64,000 nucleotides of DNA from the NCBI RefSeq assembly GCF_021347895.1, contig NC_067132.1:2108001-2172000 (forward strand), given 5' to 3'. Within the stretch, counting starts at the first letter, position 1; each line of letters opens with the position of its first letter. This DNA is from Acanthochromis polyacanthus (taxonomy: Eukaryota > Chordata > Actinopteri > Pomacentridae). Positions 1-12,148 of the stretch are shown here, piece by piece. Below the pieces are notes generated by a model. That model ran no database searches and was not told where the DNA came from. It saw only the letters and a list, made by a program, of their open reading frames with translations. The position numbers and the translations under genes are program-made.

Positions 1-820
1 CTGCCATACTAAACAGCAAACAGCAGAGGAATGCAGAGTGTTATAAGGAGGTTTTGGGCGTCCATCTTCCTGCAGTGAAATCTCGCAGGATGATATTTTA
101 CGAGAGTTACGATGTTTCTGCCCAGAACAACCTTCAATGGAAACACGTTCAAAGCGCAAATATACTTTGTCGAAATTTTAGAAATAGCGCTTTTATTTTG
201 TGAAAAACGGAAATGGAAACCCAGCTTGTGTGACTGCAGACTCTCCATAATCACAGCCTCTAATCCTCTGATCCTCCATGTTTACTTTAAATAACACATA
301 CATGTGTACATGCACTCCCATCCCAGCCTGCAGCAACAGCAAAACAAGATTTTGTATGGGAGCAGCAGTGCTAAGGTGGACCTGAAACCAGAGACACAGT
401 GACAGCACAGAATTTACAGCACATGCAAGACACTTCAGTATTTAAATAATAGTCACTGACTTAAATTCAGAAATATCAGTGCAAGCCTTCTGACTGGCTA
501 GGAAGCACACAATGTGTCAGTAACTGTTACAATCACTCAGAGTTCAGTCTCTCTGTTCACAGGTCTGATTTTCCATTTAGGGGGTTTCTTGTCAGCAGTA
601 CAACCAATAAGGAGACATATCATCACACAAGCCATAATAATCACATTTATCAGGGGTGGGTTCTGATGAGCTGCATGTCACAGTGTACAACATTTGCATA
701 ATTTGCTTGCAACACAATGCTTTAATCCAATTCTATAGAACATAATAATACTCACCCAATTTTGAGTATACTGTGCTTTCACTGGAAAATGACAAAAAAA
801 ATGCATTCACACACTCACGC
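1..820. other. No gene or repeat recognised
   Basis: The sequence is AT-rich, with short open frames below 90 codons on both strands. None has a family motif, a convincing start context or splice sites. No terminal repeats or duplications were seen. Confidence 0.5.
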
Positions 821-844
821 ACTCATCTATCATTTTACTATATC

Positions 845-936
845 TGCTATATTTGTAGGGGGACATTAAGCGAGAGGCAGGGAACACCTTTACAGATCAC
901 CAGTCAATCACAGGGCAAACACAGAGGCAGAAAACC
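845..936 (-). repeat. Left half of a dispersed SINE-tail-like repeat, split by the next element
   Basis: The run with 'gcagggaacacc', 'cagatcaccagtcaatcacaggg' style wording matches the same phrase order as the better preserved copies near 50.63-50.87 kb and 55.62-55.85 kb. The matching continuation, with 'ctcacattcacac', resumes only at 3514. The two halves were one repeat before a transposon inserted at 937. Confidence 0.55.
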
Positions 937-3513
937 TATGGAATAAATTTCCTATCATAATTCAAGAGCATTTTAAATTGATTTGTGGGCAGCATTTATC
1001 GATTTCATTCTCAGATTTCGTGATATTGTCTCTCAGAACTCTGCTCTCGCGCTCAAATTTGCTCTGTGCGTGCTCAAACTGTGTCCTCGCACTCGGTTAC
1101 GATGCTGCTCGCACAGATTTCCTGCGCTCAAACTCAAACTCTTCCTCTTGCAGACCTGTTTACCCCTCCAGAAACCAATGTGTAGCCTTTAAGTCAAAAT
1201 GTATAATCTTGAGAAGGGAATGTGTAATAACATGTGTAATGTATCGCTGACCAATTTCTTCACAAGCCACACAATACCTAACATTTTCAAACATAAAAGG
1301 AATCGGACATTCAAATCACATAACTTGAATGCAGGTGAAGTAAAGTTTGAAAATGTTTAAAGCTGCATCGGCCCGAATACGGGCCGCTGAAGTTTATCTG
1401 CATAAGCATTTTTAGCTGCAAATGCGATGATACAAACACTATACACCCATAGAAAGCTTAGATTCTCATGAATCCGCCGGTATAAACCACTTTCAAATGT
1501 GATTACCACAGCGGGTAATATAAACACATTTCTCCAACAAACAACAAAACATTTAAAGGGCAGAACTCACCTTTGGACACTCTTTTAATGGTCAAAGATG
1601 AAAATAATCCACAAAAACCGGCCAGAATCCAAGCTTAAGCATTCAGACAACACTATCAAGTATAATATTTTTCCAGAACATGTCTTGAAATAAGTAAATA
1701 ATCCACAAATAGCTCGGCTCCGTGCGCACGCACGCGGTGCATGGTGGCGCTGCTCGTTTCATATTCACTGTATTTATGTCCAGATTTTTATGAATCATAG
1801 AGAAATCCACGCTGTTTTGGAGTCAACATGGCAGCTGAACTGTATCCTTTTGGTTTACGCCGCATTTCAACCAATCAACTGACTCTGGCCTGCCTCCAAG
1901 GCCTAAACAGCCAACCGTCGCAGAGACTGACAGATCTGGACCTACCTCAATTTCGTCAGTAAATTCTGAGCTTTTGACTGACAGGCCTGGTAGCCAATGA
2001 GCATGCTGAATAGCAGAATATAAATACAGCCTCTGCGAGCGCGGTTGTGTGACTTTTCACACGTCGGCTCCGGCTGCAGCTGCAGCCTGTCTCTCCCCCT
2101 CCCAACTGGAGCTGCTCTGAAGCGCTTTTTTTGAGTTCTTTATGAGTTTTTGGAGTGAAAATAATGTGAAAACGGGCTGAAAAACGAACAGAATTACAGA
2201 ATTAACTCTTTATGACACCGAGTCCGAAATGCGTAGTTTATCTGTTTTGAAAAGCATAATTAGTTACAGATATGTGTAATTGCATAATAGGACACTGAAT
2301 TGCGGAATTTATTACGCCGAATGCGGGAGGTAAACAGGTCTGCTCTTGCTCTCACGGAACTTCTGCTCACGGATCTCTGCTCTGCTCTCGGATTTTTCGT
2401 GTATCAACGCTGTCAACCAATAGAAGGCTGGCTCGCTTTGATCAATCACATTATTCCTATTTGTATACGGGTGCGTTCGCTGTTTTTCCGAGGAGCGTCG
2501 CATAAGGACGTGCACTCTTTCAACAGGTTTTATCCACTCCCTACCTCCGGGGCTGTAATAAATGTGATTTATTTTATTTTTTGACCACTGTTGGAATAAA
2601 ATATCATTAAATACATGCAACAGCGTCCGAGCTTCTCATTAAAATCTCTATATTGTATAATAATAGCGGCATCGAACACTGCTCTTTGAGGTGTGCTGGT
2701 GGAGAAAACAATGTCACCATCCTAAAGCTAGCGGGACAGCAGGTGGCTTGCTAAAATGGACCGGTGTTGTGCAATTTTCACACTTCCCGGAAAAATCTGA
2801 CTCCCCCTTCGAATGAACGCGCGCGACTTACGTTTCACTCTATGGCCACTTAACGGGTTTTCTGTTGTACGTTTACTGTTTTTGCTGTTGTTTTCGGGTT
2901 TAATGTGATTAAGTACCGACCTGCAGACGTGTTTTCCTGTTAAATATCATTAGTTAACATGTTTCTCCTCCTCTTCTCATTCGTATGTGCGCACCCTAAA
3001 TGGCATCGGGGAGATCCTATGCTACTTTCAGCTTCACTCCTATGAGGACATCAGGATAGGACAGGGTGTAATCGCCAAATATTGTTCATATTCCATCAGT
3101 GTTCTACACATGTCAATAAAATATTTGTTCTCTGAGAAAACTTTATATCTCCTTACTTGAAATCGGACTCCCCTAAGAATGCAAGATATGGCATCAAAAT
3201 ATGTCTGGTATTTATGTATAAAGTCTTTAATATAAGTATAGTTCTTAAAGTATGAATTTTTTTTTTTACCACTGTTGGAATAAAATATCATTCAATACAT
3301 AATTTGGTGTTTTAGCTCTTGTAGCAGATAATTTCCCAGGTGTGGGATACGTAAAGAAATTCAGTTCTATTATATTGTTAACTGGCCCAATAAAAATAAC
3401 AACAATAACAAATGACTTTATACTTAAGAACTATACTGAGAGTGAAATCGATAAATGCTGCCCTCAAATAAATTTAAAATGCTCTTGAATTATGATAGGA
3501 AATTTATTCCATA
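937..3513. mobile_element. Unclassified DNA transposon with ~80-bp TIRs and a 6-bp TSD
   Basis: The two ends are inverted copies: positions 937-1016 and the reverse complement of 3434-3513 agree except for about three bases, both starting TATGGAATAAATTTCC. AAAACC sits directly outside each end (931-936 and 3514-3519), and joining the flanks restores a recognisable dispersed repeat, so the empty site is supported. The interior is locally CpG-rich (about 1.0-2.6 kb) and holds no long frame, so the copy is non-autonomous. Another inverted phrase, 'cagacctgtttacc', lies at about 1150 and 2330. A 6-bp TSD does not fit Tc1, hAT, piggyBac or CACTA. Polinton and Dada elements make about this size, but the ends do not resemble what I know of either. 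Confidence 0.8.
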
Positions 3514-3660
3514 AAAACCATGCACGCTCACATTCACACTTACAACTATGGCCATTTTAGAATCCCCAATTAACCTATCTTGTACATCCTTGAGTCAGCG
3601 AGAAAACCAGAGCACCAGGAGAAAACACTAGGAGAATGTGTCCATACAGAAAAGCCTCAG
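3514..3660 (-). repeat. Right half of the split dispersed repeat
   Basis: Continues the repeat begun at 845-936, beginning with one copy of the TSD AAAACC and then 'atgcacgctcacattcacac'. It is diverged from the copies near 50.7 and 55.7 kb. Confidence 0.5.
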
Positions 3661-4221
3661 CTTTCTACTGCCATTGGGTTGCCGTGTTGCCGTGCATGTC
3701 TGATATTAAGTAACTGCTTGGCAACACTGCATCACTGTACCGGCTCGTTCTAAAAGGTGCCAGTATAAAAAAAATGCATTTGTGTGATAGTTCAGCCTCC
3801 TCTAAGTAAATACTAGACTGATAAGCAGACTGAATATCTTGCTTGTTCCTTGGCTCCTAGGATGAAAATATTGGTGTTGTGTAGTCCAGAGTAACACATA
3901 TTTGATATTTGCTGGCTAAATCTTGCCTTCATATCGATGAGTAATAATTGAGGTCTTCAGTGTCACCTAAAACATTGTTTGTCATTTCAAACAAAAATGT
4001 GTCAAAGTTTGAGAGATATTAGAATGCATATGACTGACAGTCATGAGAGCTCAGTGCAATTCCAGAAAAGGGACGTACATTTTGGAGAAATTTCTTTTTT
4101 TTCCTTCTGTTTCTTCTTTTTGTGTGTAATTGGTTTCAAGAATAAACAAATTTACATACAACCACATTTTTTTTTTGAAAGATTTTTAAAATAATAAATA
4201 CATAAAATTTGCAGTCCAACA
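3661..4221. other. No gene recognised
   Basis: AT-rich DNA with homopolymer T and A runs near 4090-4190. Nothing with coding character or repeat structure was recognised. Confidence 0.45.
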
Positions 4222-4229
4222 CTATAGAC

Positions 4230-5094
4230 CAGGGGTCGGCAACCTTTAACACTCAAAGAGCCATTTCGACCCGTTTCCCACAGAAAAGAAACCACCGGGA
4301 GCCGCAAAATCCTTTTGGCATTTAAAATGAAGACAACGCTGCATCTATCTTTTTTTTTTTTTTTTTACCTCTATACCTTTGTTAATCAGTCGTGATTACT
4401 TAAGGAAGCCTCTAATTAGATAGATTCATTTTTTAATTGTGTCCTTCCACTAATATTTATCTTACTTGGTTAATGTCATTTTTGCTCCTGGACCTCATAT
4501 GTTGCATAATGTTAGCTGGAAATCAATATTTTGCGAATGTCTATTTAACTTGTAAAATCTATTTATCTATTTATCTTAAGCTAATAACTTTTCTCCGGCA
4601 AGTCGCTGCCCTATTTTTCCAAGACGACACTCCTCTGACTCTCTGACCTGCTGCCTGGATGTGACATCGAGCCGTGTTCTTGCGAGTAACGTGTATTACG
4701 TGTATTATGAGTACTTTTGACTCAAAGACGTGTCTTTCTTGGAGTGGAGCTTTAATATACAGGCTTGCCATTCTTGAGTACAAAACGATGTGAAACTACA
4801 GGCGTTGCTTATCCAGGAGTAAAATTTAAAAAAAAGGCATGAAACGTGTGGGAATCGGAAGCTCCGTGTTGTCTCTCTGCATCAGCTTTGCGCTCTCATG
4901 TCACAGGCACAGCATATCCGGTGGAGTGACTCGTCAAAGTAAGAGCGGTAATTTCACAATAAAATTCTCTATATTAAAATGCATTGAAACGCGCCTGAAA
5001 GGCAGAATAATGTATTTTCCAAAGTTACAGGGAGCCACAACAGAGGGCTGAAAGAGCCGCATGCGGCTCCGGAGCCACGGGTTGCCGACCCCTG
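4230..5094. mobile_element. Complete non-autonomous hAT transposon (865 bp)
   Basis: It starts CAGGGGTCGGCAACC and ends GGTTGCCGACCCCTG, so the terminal 15 bases are a perfect inverted repeat. The inverted match continues imperfectly through the 'aagagccgc' region. The 8-bp sequence CTATAGAC is present immediately outside both ends (4222-4229, 5095-5102), the TSD size of hAT elements. The ends match the common vertebrate hAT (Charlie-like) type. The interior has only short frames, so it would need a transposase from elsewhere. The perfect TSD suggests a relatively recent insertion. Confidence 0.93.
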
Positions 5095-5102
5095 CTATAG
5101 AC

Positions 5103-7264
5103 AATAGCCTATCTAGCATCTTAAAAGAAAATTATCAATATCTACTCCAAAATTGATTCTCGAGTTACTGATCAGTGATCTCTGATCAGAAATTGTGGCA
5201 TTGACAATGGATGGGTCAGACAGATGTAGAGACAGCCTTTAAGCATAATGCCTCTAGCTTCTGCTCTCTCTGCCATGACTGCTCAGTCTTTGTATCATTT
5301 CCAAGGAATGAAATCTTTATTTAAAAATGACCTTGCACTGAGCACAGGCGTGTTATGCATGTGTACGTTATGTACAGATATCGAATCTTGTGACCTAAAT
5401 ATGTAGTGGACGGCGGGAATTCACGTTTCAACATGTTCATTTTTGCGAATGAGCAAAACTAAGATTGCAGTTGAAGGCTGACGTAAATGTTTATTAGCTT
5501 TGCAACTATCTGATCACAAACTGAATATTAGACAAATTAAAGTTTTGTCCTGATGATTTTGGTAGATAACATAAATAAATAAATAACATTCTGCCAAAAT
5601 GATTAAAACAGCCTTTCCAGGGAGATGTATGTGCATATTAAAATGAATGACAGATCATTCATTACTTTTTTTCCAAAGTATAGAGTTTACTGTAAATCAT
5701 GGGATCAAAGTCATAAGTGTCCTTTGTCTTCACTGTATTATATTATACTGCTCAACAACAGTTCAATCCAAGCCCCTGATGTGTGCAGCTACATATGTAT
5801 TCTATATGGTTGATCTCTGGATCTCTGTTTCTTTTTTCTTCGCTACTCATCCTTCTAGCATCATATACGTATTTGTTATACAAAGTGCAATACAATGTTT
5901 CTACTGATGCAATATGTGCACTGTTTTTTTATGAATATGTGATATAAGGACTTATTCTGTGCCTTGTGTACTTTTTGTTCTAATACTGTGCTGTTTGTTG
6001 TTACACAGAGCTGGGAACAATAAAGCACTGTATATCTTATATTATCTTAACATCCAGTTGATTTCTGTTGAGTACATCACATTCTTTGAAATTTCACAGA
6101 AAACACCAAAACAAGTCAATCTCATGATAATGACACAGGGAAAGTCACAGGCTCACACATCTGTGGGATTAAGACTTGTAATCTGGGAGCCATGATTGCG
6201 CAAATCTGACCATCGATTACATAGCTGTTGCATTTTCTGGTCCAATGCAGTGGACTGTCACTGCCAGAACCAAGACCCTATCATGGCTGAAGGTCATATG
6301 ACCTGTAGTTGTCAAAATATTTCTCCTGCTCCTGTTACCTTCAAATGTTCTGCTACTGTAAAGAAAAAATGTAAAGAAGTCTGTAAATAACTCAACAATA
6401 GAAACCTCCACATTATCACTGTAATAACACCAAAAGACATTTCTGCTGGACTATTGATTTAGCAGACATCCTGAGGATGATAGTAAAATGTTACAGAAGA
6501 GAGTCTCCCTGGATGTTGATTTTTATCTCACTCCAGGGATTTTGCTCCCATTGATCACAATATTTTTCTCTGCAGTGCTGCTCTCAGTTTGCTTATTTGC
6601 ACAATTACGCATCCTCATCTTACATAAGAATCAAGGATGCCTACCTATTCTCGTGGACATCATCAAATTTTTATGATTGCAGACAACACACCAGTCTGTG
6701 GATTCAAAATTGAGTTTACCTAATACAACACTCTGGAGACTTGATCTAATCATTGGGCATTAACAAATGTTTTCTGTTATGCTGTTTCCAACTCTAATAT
6801 CCTAATGATATGGAAATTGATAATTATTCTGTCCTACACACAGCTTCCAGCAGACATGACTTTATTGAATATCTCAGAAGGATGCGGATGTCTTTCACAA
6901 ACAATTTACCTAATATTGCTTTTTCTCCCCTCCGATTGTTTGTGTGGGCCAGGGGCAATATTAGATTGAAACATTGTAGTATTAGGTTTGTAAAGCAGAA
7001 GATTTACAATAACACAGTTATTGGATGTTGCATTTAGATGTTGATTTATGTCACTATAAGTTGACCTCATGTCACAATGTTGAATTGAATGCATGAGAAA
7101 CATATTCGGTTCAAATGATTTTGTTTTTATTCAAAAAGAGCATCATAGAAACCTGCCTCATGGAGGTGTGCAGCATGTTTACATTTACACAGTTGCACAT
7201 ATTCAAACTTGTGATTTAGTCCACTACTAATATGGAAACTTCAAATACCTGCTGAAAGTCAAAT
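5103..7264. other. No gene recognised
   Basis: Several short frames occur (for example 5647-5907 and 6196-6390) without motifs, signal peptides or splice structure. A possible retroposon 3' end with 'aacaataaagcac' lies near 6020, but no partner or target duplication was found. Confidence 0.4.
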
Positions 7265-7511
7265 TTTGACTGGTAAATGGTCTTATATATCACCTTTCTA
7301 CCTTAGTGGTACTCAAAGCACTTTACAGTGTGTTTCTCATTCACCCACATCAGTGGTGACTGAGCTTCCTTGCAAGGTGTCTGCCTGCCATCAGCTTGGG
7401 ATTCAGTGTTTTGCCTAAGGATACTTCTGTATGTGGAGGAGCCAGGGATTGAACCGCCATCCTAGGTATCAGTGGACAACTTGCTCTACCACCTAAACCA
7501 CAGCCACCCAA
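7265..7511 (-). mobile_element. tRNA-derived SINE, copy 1
   Basis: Read on the minus strand, the element opens with GGTGGCTGTGGTTTAGGTGG, containing an A-box-like element. A B-box GGTTCAATCCC follows about 40 bases later, giving an internal RNA polymerase III promoter. The body ends with a segment like 'tttgagtaccac' and 'gatatataag', the type of tail also seen at L2 LINE 3' ends. Related copies lie at 33836-34062 and 44484-44795. No clear target duplication was found. Confidence 0.7.
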
Positions 7512-8437
7512 CTAAAGAACTTGAACTTGTGGAGTTTTTGCTGTTGTTACTTACTCAAATGATATGCTCAGGGCCAACAGTGGACTGACCAACTTTCATG
7601 GTTAGCTGATTGGAGGTAAAATAAATAAGAGTTGGAGATAATCTGAACATAAGACATATTAATGAACTATAAACTGATCATATGTGTTAGCTGCCAACTG
7701 TAGCTTTCAGATAAATGTACAGGGACAATAGCACAATTTTCCTTTGAAACACTTAGGTAACCCAACCAGTCGATACAGATGGGTGTCTTCCCTGAGCCTG
7801 ATTCTGTCACTGTCACCCAGTGCTTGCTCATAGGAAATCCAAAGGCAACTTTGGTTTCTTGGGTTCTCTGTTAAAAATATGTATGGTCTTTACCTTACTA
7901 TGCTAAATGCTATAAGACGACATATCTTATGAGTTGAGGCTATATCAATAAAACTGAATTGAAAACCTAACCCTAGCTAGGTTCAACCTAAACATTATTT
8001 TGACTGTCCAGCAAAACAGCATTGCACAGTTAGACAGAGGAATCATATGGAGCTCAGTGGAAGAGAAGATCTCATTTCTCCCAACAAATTACTGCCTAGC
8101 TATGTCAAGTGCTGTGTGTTGAGGAGAGCGAAAGGTCATTAAATTACAATGAAGAATGTAATTCTACTGATTCTGCTCTTGTCCACAGGTGTAGTTATTC
8201 TCACAACTGACATTTTATGATGATTTCCAGGTTCTGGTAGAGGTAGGAGATGTCCTGTTGTCTCCAAGAGGGCTGTGAGTGGTCATTCTGCAGTAAACAT
8301 CCAGCATGCAGATGTTTCATCTGGGTGAAAGTTTTGAGTTAGTCGTCTTCTGAAATTGATTCCTACTAAATGTATAGCTTTGAGAAAAGGTCTCTGGAAT
8401 CTCTGTGTTTTGCTTTGTTTTGTTCTGCTCCTTCGTA
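7512..8437. other. No gene recognised
   Basis: Non-coding sequence without a repeat structure I can define. Short frames only. Confidence 0.4.
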
Positions 8438-9120
8438 GGGGTGCAATGAAATGGTCAACTCACGAACCGATACGAAACAGGGCTCACGATACGAAATACT
8501 CACGATATGAAATAAAGATTAAAGAAAATCCCCAACAGTAGGAAGTTGTGCAAAAATCTAATTTTCTTTATTTTCTTCCTTATGCAGACATACAAAAAAT
8601 AATGCTGCATCAGTACAAAATAAATGCTCTTTGAATAAAAACTAAATTGTATTTTTTCCCCTTATTTAGACTACAGTGCAAATACAACCATAAAATCTCA
8701 ATAAAAAAGTGCTTTGTTGTTGTAACAATCAGAATAACTGAATTCTTGAGTGAAAAGGAAAACAAATAGCAGTCCTAGGAGCTGCAGTCTAGACTTATAA
8801 ATGTCTGAACTGTGAACTACTTGTACTCGCCGCAGTATACGGCGAACTGTAGCGGCATATTTTGCACACGGTTTTTGTTTTATCCGTTTGTTTAATCTTC
8901 TCACTGTTCTCTCGTCGTTTACACAGGAAGCCAAAATAGGTCCACACAACTGATTTATTTGACGAAGGAGTGTCAGCTAATTCCTCAACCTCGTCTTCCT
9001 CCGTTTTGAAGCGAGCGTTTTGCTATAGTAGGCACGAGCTATCGCGCGATTTCGGAACGAGATTTGGTTTCTAGCGTCCTGAGATTTGGATACAGACTAC
9101 AACAAAGAGCGATCGCCAGG
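8438..9120 (-). mobile_element. Relict hAT transposon, minus strand, internally deleted
   Basis: The left end, AGGGGTGCAATG, resembles the terminus of a fish hAT family whose ends read CAGGGGTGCAA. It is followed by repeated short 'cacgatacgaaat' motifs typical of subterminal regions. A BED-type zinc-finger exon is readable on the minus strand (separate entry). The matching right-hand terminus and an 8-bp TSD were not found, so the extent to the right is approximate. Most of the transposase is missing. Confidence 0.6.
8795..9012 (-). pseudogene. hAT transposase BED-finger exon remnant
   Basis: One open frame of about 70 codons runs on the minus strand to a TAA at 8795. It reads an acidic leader, then SNKSVVWTYFGF, then a Cys-x2-Cys pair in KTVCKICRYSSPY, then a Ser/Thr-rich turn and FRHL. 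This is the layout of a BED zinc finger, the DNA-binding domain at the N-terminus of Ac-like hAT transposases. The expected final zinc-binding histidine is cut off by the stop. No start codon or catalytic RNase-H-fold part remains, so it is a remnant. The finger would have bound the element's own ends. Confidence 0.65.
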
Positions 9121-9199
9121 TAATGTGGATGTTTTCATTCACTTCTCATCTCTAGTATGTTGTGGGACACTCATTGAGACTATCTGAGTCGGTCAGTGT

Positions 9200-9610
9200 T
9201 GGGCAAAAGCATGTTAGGGCGGACTTTGACGTGGGGGGGCAAGTTGCCCCATACTTTTCGCTAGCCGAGCTGCTAGCTGAGCTGCTAAGCTGCCTGCCTG
9301 GCTAAATACTGGAGCTATGTCGAAAATTCATTTCTCCATCACTCACATATATGAAATTACATATGGAAACAGACCCCAGGTTGAATAAAACCGAAGTTCG
9401 CCTTTAATAAGGGATATAAAATAAAATAAAAAATAAACACTTAAATAATACAACCAAAAGCTTAAAACCAAAATTTTCAATGTCACTTAAGGTGGATGTT
9501 AACCTGGCTAATCACCATGGTAACACAAAACGCACAACTAACGTAAATTTAAAATGGATGTATGAAGTACCACTCTTGCTTCAAATCGTTTCCTAATGAT
9601 TCTCTATGAG
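9200..9610. other. No gene recognised
   Basis: Ordinary non-coding DNA. No features could be supported. Confidence 0.4.
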
Positions 9611-9615
9611 CAATG

Positions 9616-10503
9616 CGGGGTGGGGAAGCAAAAATGTCCTATTGACAAATCTGAATGTCCTGCCCAAATGGTGAGGGTAATCAAAACAATAATTAAAATC
9701 AAAGTTCCTTACCTTTAACCAATCTTTTTAGTACTTGTCAGACCTTGGTGCATTGTGAAGTGAGCAAGCAACAAGCAAAACGCAGTAGGGTTTGTGATCT
9801 CCTGGATGATCAAATCCCTCAGAAGGACATTGCCAAGATTGTTGGCATCAGTGAGAGGACCACTCGCCGCATCCAACATGCCAGACAATCCAGTTTGGGC
9901 ACCAAGAGATCTCCAGATGGTCCTGGGAGTCTTGGGTTCAGATGGCAATAAGATGCCCCCCTACCTCTTCAAGCCAGATCAGAAAATTGGGGCTGATGTG
10001 TACTACAAAGTCCTGAGATACACCGTTTTGCCCTGGCTGAAGGCCACCTACCCTGACAACAACTGTGTGGCAGTAAGATGGGGCTCCTGCTCACACATCA
10101 ATCAAGGTCCAAAAGTTCTGTGGGTAGAATATGGCGAACTTCTGGCCCAAAGGCATTTGGCCCCCGAGCTCACCTGATCTAAACCCCCTGGATTTTTTCT
10201 GATTGGACGCCATTGAGTTGAGGACTAATGCCACCCCTCATGCCAACATGGATTTACTTAAGACTGCATTCTCCAGGGAATGGGAGGCCTACCCCAAGTA
10301 GGATATCAGGAGGGCCTGTGCCTCTTTCAGAGGCTGTATCGAGGCCTTCATCATGGCTGATGGAGAACATATTGAATAAACATGTTCTAAAAGCTTTAAA
10401 TTTGTGTTCTTCAAGAAATCAGTTCAAAATTCCAAAGAATAAAAAAGTTATACCCATTTATAGTTGTTTTTACCTGACACGACATTTTTGATTCCCCACC
10501 CTG
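9616..10503 (+). mobile_element. Relict mariner-type transposon
   Basis: The left end CGGGGTGGGGAAGCAAAAAT and the reverse complement of the right end CAGGGTGGGGAATCAAAAAT form inverted terminal repeats. A TA lies outside the right end (10504-10505); the left flank reads TG, one base off TA. The transposase remnants lie between. Overall length, under 0.9 kb, shows internal deletion compared with a usual element of about 1.2-1.3 kb. Confidence 0.8.
9745..10380 (+). pseudogene. Mariner (maT-like) transposase remnant
   Basis: The first part encodes a helix-turn-helix region (positions 9745-9920) with RSRVCDLLDDQIPQKDIAKI and ISERTTRRI. Then comes a jump in frame and a stretch with GSDGNKMPPYLFKP and YYKVLRYTVLPWLKATYP, as in the catalytic core of mariner transposases of the maT group. 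The first catalytic Asp region is deleted, the HTH-to-core joint is collapsed, and the third-carboxylate region around 10180-10200 ('ctgatctaaaccccctggat') is shifted and stopped. It would have cut and joined DNA at TA sites. It is clearly dead. Confidence 0.72.
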
Positions 10504-10505
10504 TA

Positions 10506-11040
10506 CAGATCCTCATATCTGCAAACCTGTTGAACTGTACATTAGTACTTCTGTAAAAGCTGCCGGTACTTTAACTAATAAAAGAGATATTCATTATCAC
10601 AGACAATACTTGATCAGTACCAATTTCTCTTGACATGAAAATAAAAATTACTGATTTGACCAAAATCTAAAGTGATGTTCACTTATCCTCCAATATGGAT
10701 ACTGTCATACCTAAATGCACCTCTTGAGTATTATGTTTAAAAGAATGAAGTTTCAGTTGAATGTTTCAAAGTTCTAATGTGCAACTGTCATAAATAAGCA
10801 GGTGCACTCCGAGTGCAATGCACCAACATTTCTCTCACATCATTTGCTGAACATAGTATATTTGTGTATGTATATAGACCGTATATTGAGCCTCTTACTG
10901 AGAAAATGTATTGAAATGGGAAATTGAGTGATGAAAAGTTATAATTTTTTTTTCTATTCATCATAGATCTCTAGTACAAAAACCTAGGAGGCACACCATC
11001 AGTACATTTTGTGCAGAGAAAGAATCACATGATGTGTTAC
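10506..11040. other. No gene recognised
   Basis: AT-rich non-coding sequence. Nothing supported. Confidence 0.4.
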
Positions 11041-11275
11041 ATACCCCAGTTTATGTTAGAAAGCTGATAACCACCATCAGGATGCTCATTCCCTGCGCTG
11101 CAGGACAGAAAGATGTAGAAAATCTTTCATACCATCAGCAGTCAGGCTATTCAATTCAAAATTAAACAGATAAGAACCCTGACAACTGAATTTCCCTTCA
11201 GGGATGAATAAAGTGAATCTATTCTATTCTAATCTATTCTATTCTATTCTATTCTATTCTATTCCTTATCTATGA
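11041..11275 (+). mobile_element. 3' end of a LINE with pentanucleotide tail
   Basis: The segment carries the wording of fish LINE 3' ends: 'caggacagaaagatg', 'atcagcagtcaggct', 'cagggatgaataaagt'. It finishes in a TATTC repeat (about 11221-11266), which serves as the reverse-transcription tail. Only the untranslated 3' part is present, a severely 5'-truncated copy. The clade is not certain. Confidence 0.55.
11221..11266 (+). repeat. (TATTC)n microsatellite
   Basis: About nine units of TATTC with one interruption, forming the tail of the LINE fragment. Confidence 0.85.
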
Positions 11276-11606
11276 CTGGGGTTTACCTTTTTACCTTATA
11301 ATCTGTAGTATTAGTGAACACAGCCCCACAGCTGACTCCTCCTCCATGTTTAATTCCCTAACTAGGGTTAAATTATATATGGAACATGTAGGCCTTTGTT
11401 CACACTATGTCTTTGGGTTGGCTGTCAGTTTCTCCTTGCTGGCAAATTGCCAAAATTACATTATTTCAAAACCACAAAATGTAAAATCAGAAAGAATCCT
11501 GAGATTTTTAACTTTCTGATGATCCTAAACCCTCACCTGTGATGTGACATGTAAAATCGTGATTGAAAAAAATTTTAAAAAATTTGAATTACTGGATTTT
11601 ACAGGA

Positions 11607-12120
11607 TTGTCATAGCTCAGTGTTGAACCTAAGCGGAGAGAACGCAGACACCAGTCAAGGTTAACCAAAACTTTTAAGCAAATGATAACAATATGGAAGA
11701 ACTAAATAGGGATGGGATTCTAACTCATAACTAAATATACTAAACAACAAAAGCCAGGAATTTAACTTAAGCAGAGGTAGGAAGAATAAACTAACGAAAA
11801 TCACTAACGAGGCTGGGAGGGGGCGGACAGGCTCCTGGAGACCAGCCGTCCAGGAAAATGGCACCACTTGTATGGGTGGGTAGCGGAGAGCAGCAGTGGC
11901 AGTCCAGGGAATGGCCAGGGGGTGCCGGCCCTCTTGAGTGAGGGCAGGGGAATCTGAAACAGGACTGGGGGACAGGGATGGGAAGTCCAAGGCAAGGTAG
12001 GAGGAGAGGGCTGGGGAATCCGAGGCAAGGCGGGAGGACAGGGTTGGGAAATCTGAGGCAAGGCAGGAATGGCAAAGCTAAGCAGCACTGGGCAGCGCAA
12101 CCAGCGGTAACTGCAGAACA
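11607..12120. repeat. LTR-like GC-rich segment with a ~33-bp minisatellite
   Basis: Between about 11960 and 12070 a unit of roughly 33 bases with the core 'ggcaaggcgggaggacaggg' recurs three to four times, slightly diverged. The start, TGTCATAGCTCAGTG followed by 'gcagacaccag', resembles the reversed end of the solo LTR at 59696-60421, so this may be a diverged LTR fragment. No coding core, TSD or partner LTR was found. Open frames on the minus strand follow the tandem repeat and look Pro/Leu-rich for that reason only. Confidence 0.4.
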
Positions 12121-12148
12121 AAGAAATAGGAGTTAAAAAATCTATAGT

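Noticed and set aside
11661..12121. Three Pro/Leu-rich minus-strand frames of 94-109 codons
   Set aside because: All follow the 33-bp tandem repeat in different frames, and none has a start or motif to prefer it.
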